Part shown: positions 7,955 to 14,937 of the stretch, piece after piece
Numbering within the stretch: the first letter of the stretch is position 1
How the letters are laid out: every line of letters starts with the position of its first letter
Source: a virus
DNA length: 23,051 bases
IMG/VR virus record: IMGVR_UViG_3300000117_000215
Span: 1 to 23,051 of that record
Direction: 5' to 3' (one strand)
Program-made: the position numbers and the translations under genes
Notes under the pieces: model-generated
The model's input: only the letters and a program-made list of their open reading frames with translations
Database searches by the model: none
Told to the model about the DNA's origin: nothing

Positions 7955-8487
7955 TTGTGTCCTTCCTGCTTTTTTTTCTTTTGGTAGTATTTACGTCGGG
8001 CCGTAAGCCTATTTGAGTACAGCACGCGGAATTTGCGCAAGTCTTCGCCGCGCCGGTGGATACCTTCGCGAGCGAGTGCTGATTGCACCTTTTTCACTGC
8101 CTTTGCGATATGGGTTTTCCCCAGCAATTTCGCGCCCGCTTTGTCTCGCAGTTTTGACGCGGCCAGGTGTACCATTTCGCCGATCTGATTTTCGGTGTAC
8201 TTCTCTTCTTCTTCGTCGTCGTCTTCATGCGCGATCTCAAAGGGATCGACGTAATTCGGTGGCTTCGTCTCCCACCATTCGGGGCGTATTGGCTCAACGT
8301 CCACCGGGTCGGTCGCGAAGCAAAAGGAGCACCATACGCGGGTTAGCTGATCGCGCGGCGCCAAGTGGCCCCATTTGCGCCCGCACTCACCGCACGCCTT
8401 GTACGCAGCGGCGTTGTCGCTGTCGGTGCCGAGCAGAGCCACTACGAAGGCGTGGCAATCTCTTTGGAAGCTGATGTCGTGATTCAT
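7951..8487 (-). CDS. Hypothetical protein with CxxC pair and acidic/basic tracts
   Basis: A 178-aa protein started at MNHDISFQR (ATG 8487, ATGA overlap with the upstream membrane-protein gene). It carries CGEC and CSFC pairs near residues 32 and 53, a pattern compatible with one zinc ribbon, then an acidic run (EDDDEEEE), then a basic helical C-terminus ending in KKKKQEGHK. The zinc ribbon and basic tail suggest nucleic-acid binding. Position before the Sak4-like gene supports a role in early replication or recombination. I do not recognise the family. Confidence 0.6.
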   Translation of the reverse strand: MNHDISFQRDCHAFVVALLGTDSDNAAAYKACGECGRKWGHLAPRDQLTRVWCSFCFATDPVDVEPIRPEWWETKPPNYVDPFEIAHEDDDEEEEKYTENQIGEMVHLAASKLRDKAGAKLLGKTHIAKAVKKVQSALAREGIHRRGEDLRKFRVLYSNRLTARRKYYQKKKKQEGHK

Positions 8488-8624
8488 CGCCGCCACCGCT
8501 TTTCGTTCCCTGCGATGAAAGCTCGAATCAAATCGGCGACATAGCACGCAATCGCGCCAGCACCGACGATGAGGATAATGACGACCGGGAGCAGCATGAT
8601 CGCTTGCAGTATCACGACCATCAT
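8484..8624 (-). CDS. Small single-span membrane protein (46 aa)
   Basis: Starts at ATG 8624, overlapping the stop of the HTH gene (ATGA), and stops in an ATGA overlap with the next gene; the longer upstream reading would lie inside the HTH gene. The product is almost all membrane: residues 1-32 are hydrophobic (ILQAIMLLPVVIILIVGAGA), followed by a basic tail NEKRWRR, so the C-terminus is probably cytoplasmic. Candidate roles include superinfection exclusion, host membrane modification or a holin-like activity; none is proven. The overlaps on both sides support it being a real gene. Confidence 0.6.
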   Translation of the reverse strand: MMVVILQAIMLLPVVIILIVGAGAIACYVADLIRAFIAGNEKRWRR

Positions 8625-8848
8625 CGCGACACCTGCGCGATCATCTTTGCCAGCTTGGCGATTGGTGCGGGCACGATCGCGCCGTCGCGTTCGTAGCCCT
8701 CGTAGGTTCGCGGGCTGATCCCCAGTTCGCGGGCGAAATCGTGCTGCGTCCATCCGTTGCCGCCGTTCGCGGGCCTTCCCGGCCCGGTCGTCGCGACCTT
8801 CTTCGGTGGCAGCGAGTGGCGTATTTGCTTCAGTTGTTGCGGTGTCAT
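8621..8848 (-). CDS. Small XRE-type helix-turn-helix protein
   Basis: A 75-aa DNA-binding protein with a strong AAGGAG ribosome binding site before ATG 8848. Residues about 33-55 (WTQHDFARELGISPRTYEGYE) form a classic lambda-Cro/XRE helix-turn-helix. The first 30 residues are basic and flexible. Encoded within the early operon, it could be an autoregulator or a switch of early to late transcription. The inverted repeat at 9724-9740 is a candidate target. No partner repressor gene of opposite orientation is in the window. Confidence 0.75.
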   Translation of the reverse strand: MTPQQLKQIRHSLPPKKVATTGPGRPANGGNGWTQHDFARELGISPRTYEGYERDGAIVPAPIAKLAKMIAQVSR

Positions 8849-8850
8849 AA

Positions 8851-9093
8851 TTACTCCTTGTTAAAAAGCCCGCGCGCCCCCGAAAGTTTCGCGCGGCTGT
8901 CGGCCGTTTCACCGAGAGCTGGAATTGCGTCACGCGCGGCAGGATTTGCGACAAGCGGCAGTCCGAGAGATAGTGAGAGGGAAATCACCGACTCGCCAGC
9001 GAGTTTGTCGCGCGGTTCACCCGACCGTGTCTTTTTATCGGGCGTCTGGCCTGCTGGCGAGTCAGTGTTGAGAGGGTGAGTGCGCCTTGACAT
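8851..9093 (-). CDS. Hypothetical protein (80 aa)
   Basis: Reading from ATG 9093 with AAGGG a few bases upstream; its TAA lies next to the AAGGAG that serves the HTH gene, the same packing seen elsewhere in this operon. The sequence is hydrophilic with a short Leu/Ser stretch (VISLSLSLGLPL) around residue 36 and no known motif. Part of the opposite strand is also open, so this could be a spurious reading frame. It is listed because of the spacing and because it fills the only gap between coupled genes. Confidence 0.45.
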   Translation of the reverse strand: MSRRTHPLNTDSPAGQTPDKKTRSGEPRDKLAGESVISLSLSLGLPLVANPAARDAIPALGETADSRAKLSGARGLFNKE

Positions 9094-9124
9094 TGCCCTT
9101 GAGGACGCGCGGGCATGAATATGC

Positions 9125-9223
9125 TCAGTCGCTGAACTCGCTTATAAAAGCGATTATAAAACTGAGGACGATAGGCGCGAGCATCAGCGCGCCTCCGATG
9201 TTGTACGCGGCTTCGGTGATCAT
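9125..9223 (-). CDS. Tiny membrane peptide (32 aa)
   Basis: An ORF of 32 codons whose ATG at 9223 overlaps the TGA of the pentapeptide-repeat gene (ATGA). The product begins MITEAAYNIGGALMLAPIV and has one hydrophobic helix (about residues 10-28), ending in SEFSD. Too short to classify. The precise overlap and the membrane character make chance less likely. Possible roles are those of other tiny phage membrane proteins, such as inhibition of a host membrane complex or a lysis accessory. Confidence 0.5.
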   Translation of the reverse strand: MITEAAYNIGGALMLAPIVLSFIIAFISEFSD

Positions 9224-9690
9224 TTTTGCCCCTTTTTTTGCTCGGTGGCGATCCATCCTGGCGCAATAATTGCGCCGGTCAAATTGGCGTCGGTGAGTTT
9301 AGCTCCGGCGAGATTAGCCCCGGTCAGATCAGAGTGCGAAAGATCAGCGCCGGTGAGATCTGCGAGATATAAATTTGCACCGATCAGCTTCGCGATAAGC
9401 AAGTCAGCGCCTTCGAGACACGCACCGGTAAGATTTGCCCCAGTCAAATTGGCGCGGGCAAGATCAGCGCGGTAAAGATCCGCACCGATGAGGTCGCAGC
9501 TTGCCAAATTTGCACCGTGTAAAACGGCCGTTGCGAGATTGGCGCCGGTAAGATCTGCGCCGGTGAGTCTCGATCCCCATAGCTCCGAACCCGCAAGATC
9601 GGCCTCTGCTAGATCGGCTCCGTGAAGATTGGCTGGACGTGCTGCGAGATTCGCGGCCGCTATTTCGTCCATCGCCGTTTCTGTTTCCAT
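9220..9690 (-). CDS. Pentapeptide-repeat protein
   Basis: A 156-aa protein built almost entirely (about residues 14-145) of A(D/N)LxX pentapeptides, e.g. GADLTGANLA and GANLYLADLT, which fold as a right-handed quadrilateral beta-helix. Start ATG 9690 has a strong GGGAG site. It is the first gene after the gap that separates it from the lipase, so it may lead the early operon. Some pentapeptide proteins (Qnr, MfpA) mimic DNA and bind gyrase; others have no known role, and nothing here identifies a target. The fold is certain, the function unknown. Confidence 0.9.
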   Translation of the reverse strand: METETAMDEIAAANLAARPANLHGADLAEADLAGSELWGSRLTGADLTGANLATAVLHGANLASCDLIGADLYRADLARANLTGANLTGACLEGADLLIAKLIGANLYLADLTGADLSHSDLTGANLAGAKLTDANLTGAIIAPGWIATEQKKGQK

Positions 9691-9720
9691 AAATCACTCC
9701 CTGTTTTAGTTGCGGTAGCT

Positions 9721-9748
9721 ACAATACGCGCCGAGCGTATAAATGCAA
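9721..9748 (-). promoter_or_regulatory. Candidate early promoter with overlapping inverted repeat
   Basis: In the gap between the lipase stop and the pentapeptide-repeat start, the minus strand reads TTGCAT, 16 bases, TATTGT, a weak -35/-10 pair. A perfect 6-bp inverted repeat ATACGC-5-GCGTAT (9724-9740) covers the spacer and the edge of the -10, as an operator would. The match to sigma-70 consensus is modest (3/6 and 4/6). The region is visibly AT-richer than its surroundings. Confidence 0.3.
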
Positions 9749-9771
9749 GCGCAAAAAGAAATGGCGATAAA

Positions 9772-10494
9772 TTATTGCAGCGCGGCCGCGTCGGCTAGGT
9801 ATCCGGCCATCTTGTGCGCGGCGATGCCTACTCGGTCGCATGGCCATGCCATCGACTCGCCCGCGTGAACATAGCGCGGCCAAGGCGTGAGCCGGGTGAT
9901 CGCGCCCGGTAGCCAGGGCACTGGGTCGCCGCGATGATACGCGCGCGCGTGCGTACCATCTAACGCGCGCAACGCGCGCGAGAAGCGACGACAACCGGCA
10001 CGCGGTTGCCCGAAAGTAGCAGTGCTGATTCGCCGGTCGCCGACGCCGTAGCGCGTGGGCATCATCACGGCCAATATCTGCGCTATCATGCCGCCGAGGC
10101 TGTGACCGGTAAACGTGATTGAATCCCAAGGATACGCGCGCAGGTGAGTTGCGATAGTGCCAGCCGCTGAAAGCGCCGAATAGTAGCCGCCGGCGTGCGC
10201 CCGTACTTCATCGCCATCGGCCGCGCGGAATTTGCGCCGGGTTGCCCGCAAATCGGTATAGACATCGCGCATACTTGTAGTGCCCCGCACAGCTACCCAT
10301 GTGCGCCCGCTCTCACGCAATATCGCAAATTCGGTATCCGTCGCGGCATCATCATGCCAGGCGACGAAATCTAGCCCCAAGGCCCGCGCGCCGCGCGCTA
10401 CTGCGTCGCGATCGTGCGCGATGCACTCTGCTTCGCCATGCGCTACCGCTGCCGGATAGACGAGCGTCGAGAGTTGCGCCGCGCGAAATATCAT
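9772..10494 (-). CDS. Class 3 lipase / alpha-beta hydrolase
   Basis: A 240-aa serine hydrolase from ATG 10494 (ATGA overlap with the upstream gene; the longer frame to 10566 lies inside that gene). The family's features are all present: VAVRGTTSMRD at 67-77 (oxyanion region), nucleophile elbow GHSLGG at 130-135 with Ser132, TFGQPRAG at 160-167, the Asp in GDPVPWLP at 190, and a C-terminal His at 227 in AHKMAGYL (His210 is an alternative). It should hydrolyse acyl ester bonds of lipids. No signal peptide is evident. It follows an XhlA-like membrane protein and fibre-type genes, so it may weaken membranes at lysis or act at the tail tip during entry. Catalytic competence is likely; the substrate is unknown. 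Confidence 0.85.
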   Translation of the reverse strand: MIFRAAQLSTLVYPAAVAHGEAECIAHDRDAVARGARALGLDFVAWHDDAATDTEFAILRESGRTWVAVRGTTSMRDVYTDLRATRRKFRAADGDEVRAHAGGYYSALSAAGTIATHLRAYPWDSITFTGHSLGGMIAQILAVMMPTRYGVGDRRISTATFGQPRAGCRRFSRALRALDGTHARAYHRGDPVPWLPGAITRLTPWPRYVHAGESMAWPCDRVGIAAHKMAGYLADAAALQ

Positions 10495-10694
10495 TGCAGC
10501 ACGCGCAGAACGTGCGGAATCCAAGACAAGGCCGACAAAGCCATCACGATGCCGACCGCAAGCCAAACGCGCTTTTCCAGGTCGCGCACGCGGTGTTCGT
10601 GGTCGCGCAAGTCACGTTCTATCGCTTCCAGGCTTCTCGCAATTTGGAGCAGACGCTCTCGCACCATTCCTCTAAATTCGTCATCCGGCGGCAT
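10491..10694 (-). CDS. XhlA-like coiled-coil membrane protein
   Basis: A 67-aa protein: a charged coiled coil (about residues 8-42, heptad-like SLEAIERDLRDHEHRVRDLE) then one membrane helix (44-60) and a short tail. This layout matches XhlA/haemolysin-type proteins that accompany phage holins. ATG 10694 has AAGGTG about seven bases upstream. The stop overlaps the lipase start (ATGA), tying the two together. A holin-accessory role is the best guess; an assembly chaperone for the lipase is an alternative. Confidence 0.6.
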   Translation of the reverse strand: MPPDDEFRGMVRERLLQIARSLEAIERDLRDHEHRVRDLEKRVWLAVGIVMALSALSWIPHVLRVLQ

Positions 10695-10786
10695 TTATCG
10701 CACCTTTTTTTTGCCAGTCGATCGGTCACCAACTCGATACGATCGAGCGCGGCTATGGTTTCCGATCGCCAGGTCTGATCGCTCAT
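10619..10786 (-). CDS. Possible small Cys-rich protein overlapping the XhlA-like gene
   Basis: From ATG 10786 (ATGA overlap with the upstream gene) a 55-codon frame reads MSDQTWRSETIAALDRIE and continues through LAKKRCDKCRRM to a segment with two further cysteines, C-x2-C ... C-x3-C, which could bind zinc. Its last 76 bases overlap the XhlA-like gene in another frame. An eight-A run lies at codons 25-28; a -1 slip there would end translation at a TAA directly before the XhlA-like ATG. Start coupling supports translation, but the correct C-terminus is uncertain. Confidence 0.4.
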   Translation of the reverse strand: MSDQTWRSETIAALDRIELVTDRLAKKRCDKCRRMTNLEEWCESVCSKLREAWKR

Positions 10787-11301
10787 TCGGCGGCAACGGT
10801 AATCGGTGAGCCATCGGCTCCGAGGGTTACGGCGAGCATGACGCTATCCGCATTGCGGCGAATTTTGGCGATGGTGCCGGCGTTGCTGCTTTCGATGCTC
10901 ACGAATGTCCAATTACCAACACCGAGCGCCGCGTCTACTGCAATTTTTGCAGCCTCAAACGGCGTCGGTTCGATGACGGGCGCGGTATAGTTCGCAACGT
11001 CGGTACTGACTAGGTGCGCGCTTTCGTCGCCTTGTCCGAGATCGTACACCAGGACGAGTACAAATGTGAGCTTCTGTGAGCCGTTGCCGTCGGTGGTGAC
11101 GGTGACAGGTAGCCGCCCCTCCGTCAGCGCGCGCTGGCCTGTCGCGTCGTTCACTGCGATCGTGTTACCCTGCGCGCTGAATGCGCCGGTTGCGGTCACC
11201 GTGCCGCTACTGACAAGGCGCGCGGCTAGGTCGTCCAGGGTTTCCGCACCGACAACGGCGGCGGATGCGATGACGATTGCGATGGCGAGTGATTTGATCA
11301 T
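10783..11301 (-). CDS. Predicted exported protein of unknown function (172 aa)
   Basis: It begins MIKSLAIAIVIASAAVVGAE, a textbook Sec signal peptide with a likely cut after VGA. The mature part is Thr/Val/Ala-rich and beta-like, with no motif I recognise. Ribosome binding site GAGGAAA lies before ATG 11301, which overlaps the stop of the LamG protein gene (ATGA). It is the third of three consecutive genes with signal-like N-termini at the end of the tail region. It may be exported to the periplasm or membrane or attached to the virion; the data do not separate these. Confidence 0.6.
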   Translation of the reverse strand: MIKSLAIAIVIASAAVVGAETLDDLAARLVSSGTVTATGAFSAQGNTIAVNDATGQRALTEGRLPVTVTTDGNGSQKLTFVLVLVYDLGQGDESAHLVSTDVANYTAPVIEPTPFEAAKIAVDAALGVGNWTFVSIESSNAGTIAKIRRNADSVMLAVTLGADGSPITVAAE

Positions 11302-12425
11302 TGTGTTTCCTCAGTTCCAATTGTATAAAATGACGTGGGTGTGTTTTGGTTGGTGTATTCGGCGCTGATCCAATCGCTTGATAGTTCGGTATCGTGTAGC
11401 CTGATCTCGTCGAGCGTGCCGTCAGCGTAGCCGCTACCGTCCTCGCGGCGGAAGATGTAGAGCGGATATGCCGCCCAGCTATGCGAGCCGCCGACGCTGC
11501 CGCTATCTACCTGGACATCATTGACGATCAGTCGCCCGGTGCTGCCGTTGCTTTTTACCACGACGTGGTACCACGAACCGGTTGACATCGATGAGGTCGG
11601 GTAGGTTATGTTTGTCCACGCGGCGCCGGAGCCACCGTAGCCGGCACGCAAATTGCTGGACCATATCCAGAGGCTAATTCCGCCGGTTGTCGAGTTCATT
11701 TGATTGCCGTAGTAGGTGTCTGATCCGAACGTGTCAGCCTTCAGCCACATGGAAAGCGTGAAGCTACCATCAGGGCGCAGGTAGCTAGCCGCCTCCGATT
11801 GCGGCGCTGCATAATACTCGTTGCTACCGTCGGCGATAACCGCTTGCCCTACCTTTCCGGCGACGCTATCGCCGCTCTCAAAATTGTTGGCGTCCAGGTT
11901 GAGATTGCCATCGCTCCGACTGCTGTTGACTTGCTCGGCGTTTGCCGCCGTCGAAAGGTGGTAAACGTGCATATAGCCCGCACCGGACGTGCCGAAGACA
12001 TTTTCCGGCGTTGCGTATGCGGTCGCGCTCCCGTATCCGTAGTAGATGTAGATAACCGTGTCGGTCGCGCTGTCCACGCTCGGCACGCTAATGTGAAGCT
12101 CGCCAGTGCTTGCGCCGGTGTCAATCGCGACGAGCTCCACGTCGAGCTCGGTCGTGTGATCGTCTGCGCTTGCGCGGATGTCGTCGCCATCGGCCTGCAC
12201 GGTGGTAAAGAAAGAAGCGGGCAAGTCATCCAAGCGCACGAAGACCGGAAAGTCGGTAAGCGTGCTGCTGATCTGCGTGGCGTCGATGGTTACAGCGATT
12301 CGCTTGCTGTAGTTTGCATCGAGCCATGCGCCTCCGCCCGCGCGGAAAGCGCCGCGCCGATGTTGCAGCACTGGCCCGGCTATCGCGCCCGCGCATATCA
12401 AAAATATCGCTAGTGCGCGCATCAT
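11298..12425 (-). CDS. DUF2341 / LamG (concanavalin-like) domain protein
   Basis: A 375-aa protein from ATG 12425 (TAATG overlap with the fibre gene; a GTG two codons earlier is possible). It opens with a hydrophobic signal-like stretch, MMRALAIFLICAGAIAG. Residues about 34-130 match DUF2341 (ANYSKRIAVTID, then FPVFVRLDD and YIYYGYG), and about 150-315 match a LamG/concanavalin-like lectin domain (FTLSMWLKAD, WYHVVVKSNGSTGRLIVND, DEIRLHDTELSSDWI). Such pairs bind surface glycans, so a receptor-binding or adhesin role at the tail is likely. The signal-like start is odd for a virion protein. The LQHRRG at 20-25 recurs in the gene at 16198-17325. Confidence 0.8.
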   Translation of the reverse strand: MMRALAIFLICAGAIAGPVLQHRRGAFRAGGGAWLDANYSKRIAVTIDATQISSTLTDFPVFVRLDDLPASFFTTVQADGDDIRASADDHTTELDVELVAIDTGASTGELHISVPSVDSATDTVIYIYYGYGSATAYATPENVFGTSGAGYMHVYHLSTAANAEQVNSSRSDGNLNLDANNFESGDSVAGKVGQAVIADGSNEYYAAPQSEAASYLRPDGSFTLSMWLKADTFGSDTYYGNQMNSTTGGISLWIWSSNLRAGYGGSGAAWTNITYPTSSMSTGSWYHVVVKSNGSTGRLIVNDVQVDSGSVGGSHSWAAYPLYIFRREDGSGYADGTLDEIRLHDTELSSDWISAEYTNQNTPTSFYTIGTEETQ

Positions 12426-13717
12426 TACCACGCCGCCGGCTCGGTGGTGGATTCGTAATATTGCAGCATCACGCCCAAAAATTTTGCATCGACTGCGAGG
12501 GTGTCGCCGGCATCGTTCGCCACGCGCTTGAGTTGTAAAAAGATCATATCGCCGATGGCGGGCGAGCCATCGACTGTGATTGATGCGGTCGCGTCGCTGA
12601 TATGCACGTCGCCGACGCTCAGAACGGTGTCGGTGACGGTTTGCGCGGTGCTGATCGAGTGGTCGAGTACGTCGTGATTTCCGACCGCTTCAATCCCGAC
12701 GGACCATACTACGTCATTCGCGCCGGTCGCCAGGCAATCCCAGTATACTTTGGCTTTAACGGTGCCGTAGTTCCACTCATCGGGTAATACGAAATTAGCC
12801 CACGCGCTCTCTATCGTGCTGGCGTCGTAGTTAAGGTGGTCGAACATTACCGCGTTGCTCGCGGTTTCGCTTGTCAATGCTTCGGCGCCGTTTGTTTCGT
12901 TCGGGATAAACGCGCCGGCGCCGATCCACAGGTTGCGATAGACTCCCGTGGTCGCGGGCGCGAGCGCTACGACTGCTTGTTTTACTCGCTCCGGTGTCCA
13001 ACTGTATTCGGTCGTACTTGTGCCGGCTTCCGCGATGCCTTGCGTCACCGTCGTCCAGTTTGCTTGCGCGCCATCGGCCACATTCAGCACGGTCAATGCC
13101 TGCGCCTTCGTCATCGCGCCCACATTTCCGCCTGACGGTCTGCCGACAAATTGAGAGTCTGCAATCGTCGTCGCAACGGGCGTATCATCAGTCACTGCGA
13201 CTAGTATCGTCTGCGCGTCAAAGGTCGTGTCCTTTAGGGAGTCGGCGTCTAGCTGGCTCACGTCGATACCGTCTACCGTGCCGCTCAGACTGATATTCCC
13301 GACGCTGCCGAGGTTGCCGCTGTCGTCGATGGTGATCGCGCTTGTCTGTATGATCTTGCCGGTAGTCGAATCAAATCGCGCGACCTGGTTGTCTACGCTA
13401 GAGCCCGGCCCGGCAACATCTCCAGCGCCGGTAGGCGTTGCCCATAGCGGATTGGCGCCCGCGCCTTGTGTCTTCAGAAATTCGCCGCTTGTGCCAGCAC
13501 CTAGCGCCACCCAGTTAGTGCCGTCGTAGTAAAGCACGTCGCCTTGCGCTGGTGTCGTGAAATTAAAAGCGCCGATGTCGGTGCCGTTCACCTTCGTAGT
13601 GCCGGTAAAATCGATGTTTTGCGTGACTGTTCCGGTCGCGTCTTTTGTCCGTTGAATTGGCTCATACTGCGCGGCAAAAGTTGCGATAGCGGCCATGAAA
13701 AGTAATGCTTTTTTCAT
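12425..13717 (-). CDS. Tail-fibre-type protein with signal-like N-terminus
   Basis: A 430-aa protein with fibre hallmarks: GDVLYYDGTNWVALGAGTSG at about 59-78, VDNQVARFDSTTGKIIQTS, and the repeated ISLSGTVDGIDVSQLDAD motif, followed by a beta-rich C-terminal domain (about 270-430) ending in ESTTEPAAW. That type of C-terminus is familiar from tail proteins of environmental phages. The first residues MKKALLFMAAIATFAAQYEP look like a Sec signal peptide, unusual for a virion fibre. Start ATG 13717 follows the previous TAA by three bases. The role is inferred as host recognition. Confidence 0.75.
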   Translation of the reverse strand: MKKALLFMAAIATFAAQYEPIQRTKDATGTVTQNIDFTGTTKVNGTDIGAFNFTTPAQGDVLYYDGTNWVALGAGTSGEFLKTQGAGANPLWATPTGAGDVAGPGSSVDNQVARFDSTTGKIIQTSAITIDDSGNLGSVGNISLSGTVDGIDVSQLDADSLKDTTFDAQTILVAVTDDTPVATTIADSQFVGRPSGGNVGAMTKAQALTVLNVADGAQANWTTVTQGIAEAGTSTTEYSWTPERVKQAVVALAPATTGVYRNLWIGAGAFIPNETNGAEALTSETASNAVMFDHLNYDASTIESAWANFVLPDEWNYGTVKAKVYWDCLATGANDVVWSVGIEAVGNHDVLDHSISTAQTVTDTVLSVGDVHISDATASITVDGSPAIGDMIFLQLKRVANDAGDTLAVDAKFLGVMLQYYESTTEPAAW

Positions 13718-13720
13718 TTT

Positions 13721-14050
13721 TTAACTCAGGTTAGTTGTGCTGATATTTAAGTAGCGCCAATCGGTAGCGGAGTCGGCGAGTAGTGCGATGGCATCGCCGG
13801 GATTTTCGAGGGTAATAGATTCGCTAGCGTTGCCGTTTATCGTGCCGGCAGTCGTTGCGGATATTGTCACCGCGTTAGTCGTGTCAATGGCAAAAAATGT
13901 TGCAGCAGCGCCGGGAACGGGCGCCGGTAGTTTGACCGCAACGGCGACGCTGCTGGCATCGATCTCGTAGAACTGCGCGCCGCTAGGTTGCAGCACCGGC
14001 ACCGGCGCTGAGAGCGTTCGTATGCTATTTTTTGTGCTCTGCGTTGTCAT
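13721..14050 (-). CDS. Small tail-associated beta protein
   Basis: A 109-aa protein started at ATG 14050 (ATGA overlap with the upstream gene). Residues about 32-103 follow the pattern VAVKLPAPVPGAAATFFAID ... VTISATTAG ... SITLENPGDAIALLADS ... WRYLN, which is the same layout as the C-terminus of the preceding 296-aa protein, suggesting duplication or a shared trimerising fibre module. No signal peptide. It is probably a distal tail or fibre-base component; the exact role is unknown. Confidence 0.55.
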   Translation of the reverse strand: MTTQSTKNSIRTLSAPVPVLQPSGAQFYEIDASSVAVAVKLPAPVPGAAATFFAIDTTNAVTISATTAGTINGNASESITLENPGDAIALLADSATDWRYLNISTTNLS

Positions 14051-14937
14051 CGAATAATCGTGTCAAAGTTCAGATTTATCCAAGTGGCGGCGGCATTGCT
14101 GCGAATGATCATTGCATCATCTGCCGCATCGAGCGTAATTGTCGTGGTGTTTTTGATCGTGCCGCTGATCGTGACCGAGTTTGCGCCGCTGTCGTTTTTA
14201 ATGTGCGCAATCTCGCCAGCTTGGCCGGTCGGCAGCGCAACGGTAACGTCGGCGGCTGTCGTGTCGCACAAGTAATGCGCAGTCCCCGCGTGCGAGTCAA
14301 TCGCGCTTGCGGTGGCCCATGTCGCAGCACCGGCAACAACGCTAGTGGCTTTGTAAAGTTGCGAGCCGGTCGAATGCCAGATGTAGTCGCCGACTGCGTA
14401 CCCTGCCGAGCTGTCATCGCTGACGCCTGGCGCGGTCGTCTTTGCCACTACCTGGTAAATCGAGCCCGCAACGTCGGCTGAACTCGGTGTACTGGTCGCG
14501 GCGCCAAATGTGCCGAATATCGAGACATATTGTACGAGCGTGCGTTGCTCGTTCGTGCCGCTGATCACCGCGTATAGTATGCAATCTTTATTACCCAATC
14601 CGTCAGGCACGGCGCCGGAATCCACGGAGAAGTTAACGGTATCATATTCAGCCGCTTCGCTCTGCGCTACTGTGCCGGCCGCGTCTATCGTGTACGGGTC
14701 TGATTCGCTGTCGCGCTCTTTGATGTATAGTTTCGCTGTCGCGCTTGCGCCGAAATCGTGCTTTACGTCGGCGTCGTAGTCATCATATACGAGAAGCGAA
14801 ATCGCGAACGAATCGCCGGCCACTTGGTCCGGTACGATTGTTTCTTTGCCTGCGATGACGGGCACGCGCGACGATGCCGAATCCATGAAAAAAGAGCGGC
14901 TAAGATCGCAAACGAGCTGATAGTTGTTTTTGGCCAT
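14047..14937 (-). CDS. BppU-like baseplate/tail protein
   Basis: A 296-aa protein, first gene after the AT-rich gap, ATG 14937 with AGGCGG upstream. The N-terminal about 145 residues (VYDDYDADVKHDFGASATAK, KLYIKERDSESDPYTI, VPDGLGNKDCILYAVI) recall the N-terminal domain of BppU baseplate proteins. The middle, GYAVGDYIWHSTGSQLYKAT to TW (about 179-207), looks like a carbohydrate-binding-like module. The C-terminus (222-296) repeats the beta fold of the next gene. It likely anchors receptor-binding parts to the tail. The BppU call is tentative. Confidence 0.5.
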   Translation of the reverse strand: MAKNNYQLVCDLSRSFFMDSASSRVPVIAGKETIVPDQVAGDSFAISLLVYDDYDADVKHDFGASATAKLYIKERDSESDPYTIDAAGTVAQSEAAEYDTVNFSVDSGAVPDGLGNKDCILYAVISGTNEQRTLVQYVSIFGTFGAATSTPSSADVAGSIYQVVAKTTAPGVSDDSSAGYAVGDYIWHSTGSQLYKATSVVAGAATWATASAIDSHAGTAHYLCDTTAADVTVALPTGQAGEIAHIKNDSGANSVTISGTIKNTTTITLDAADDAMIIRSNAAATWINLNFDTIIR

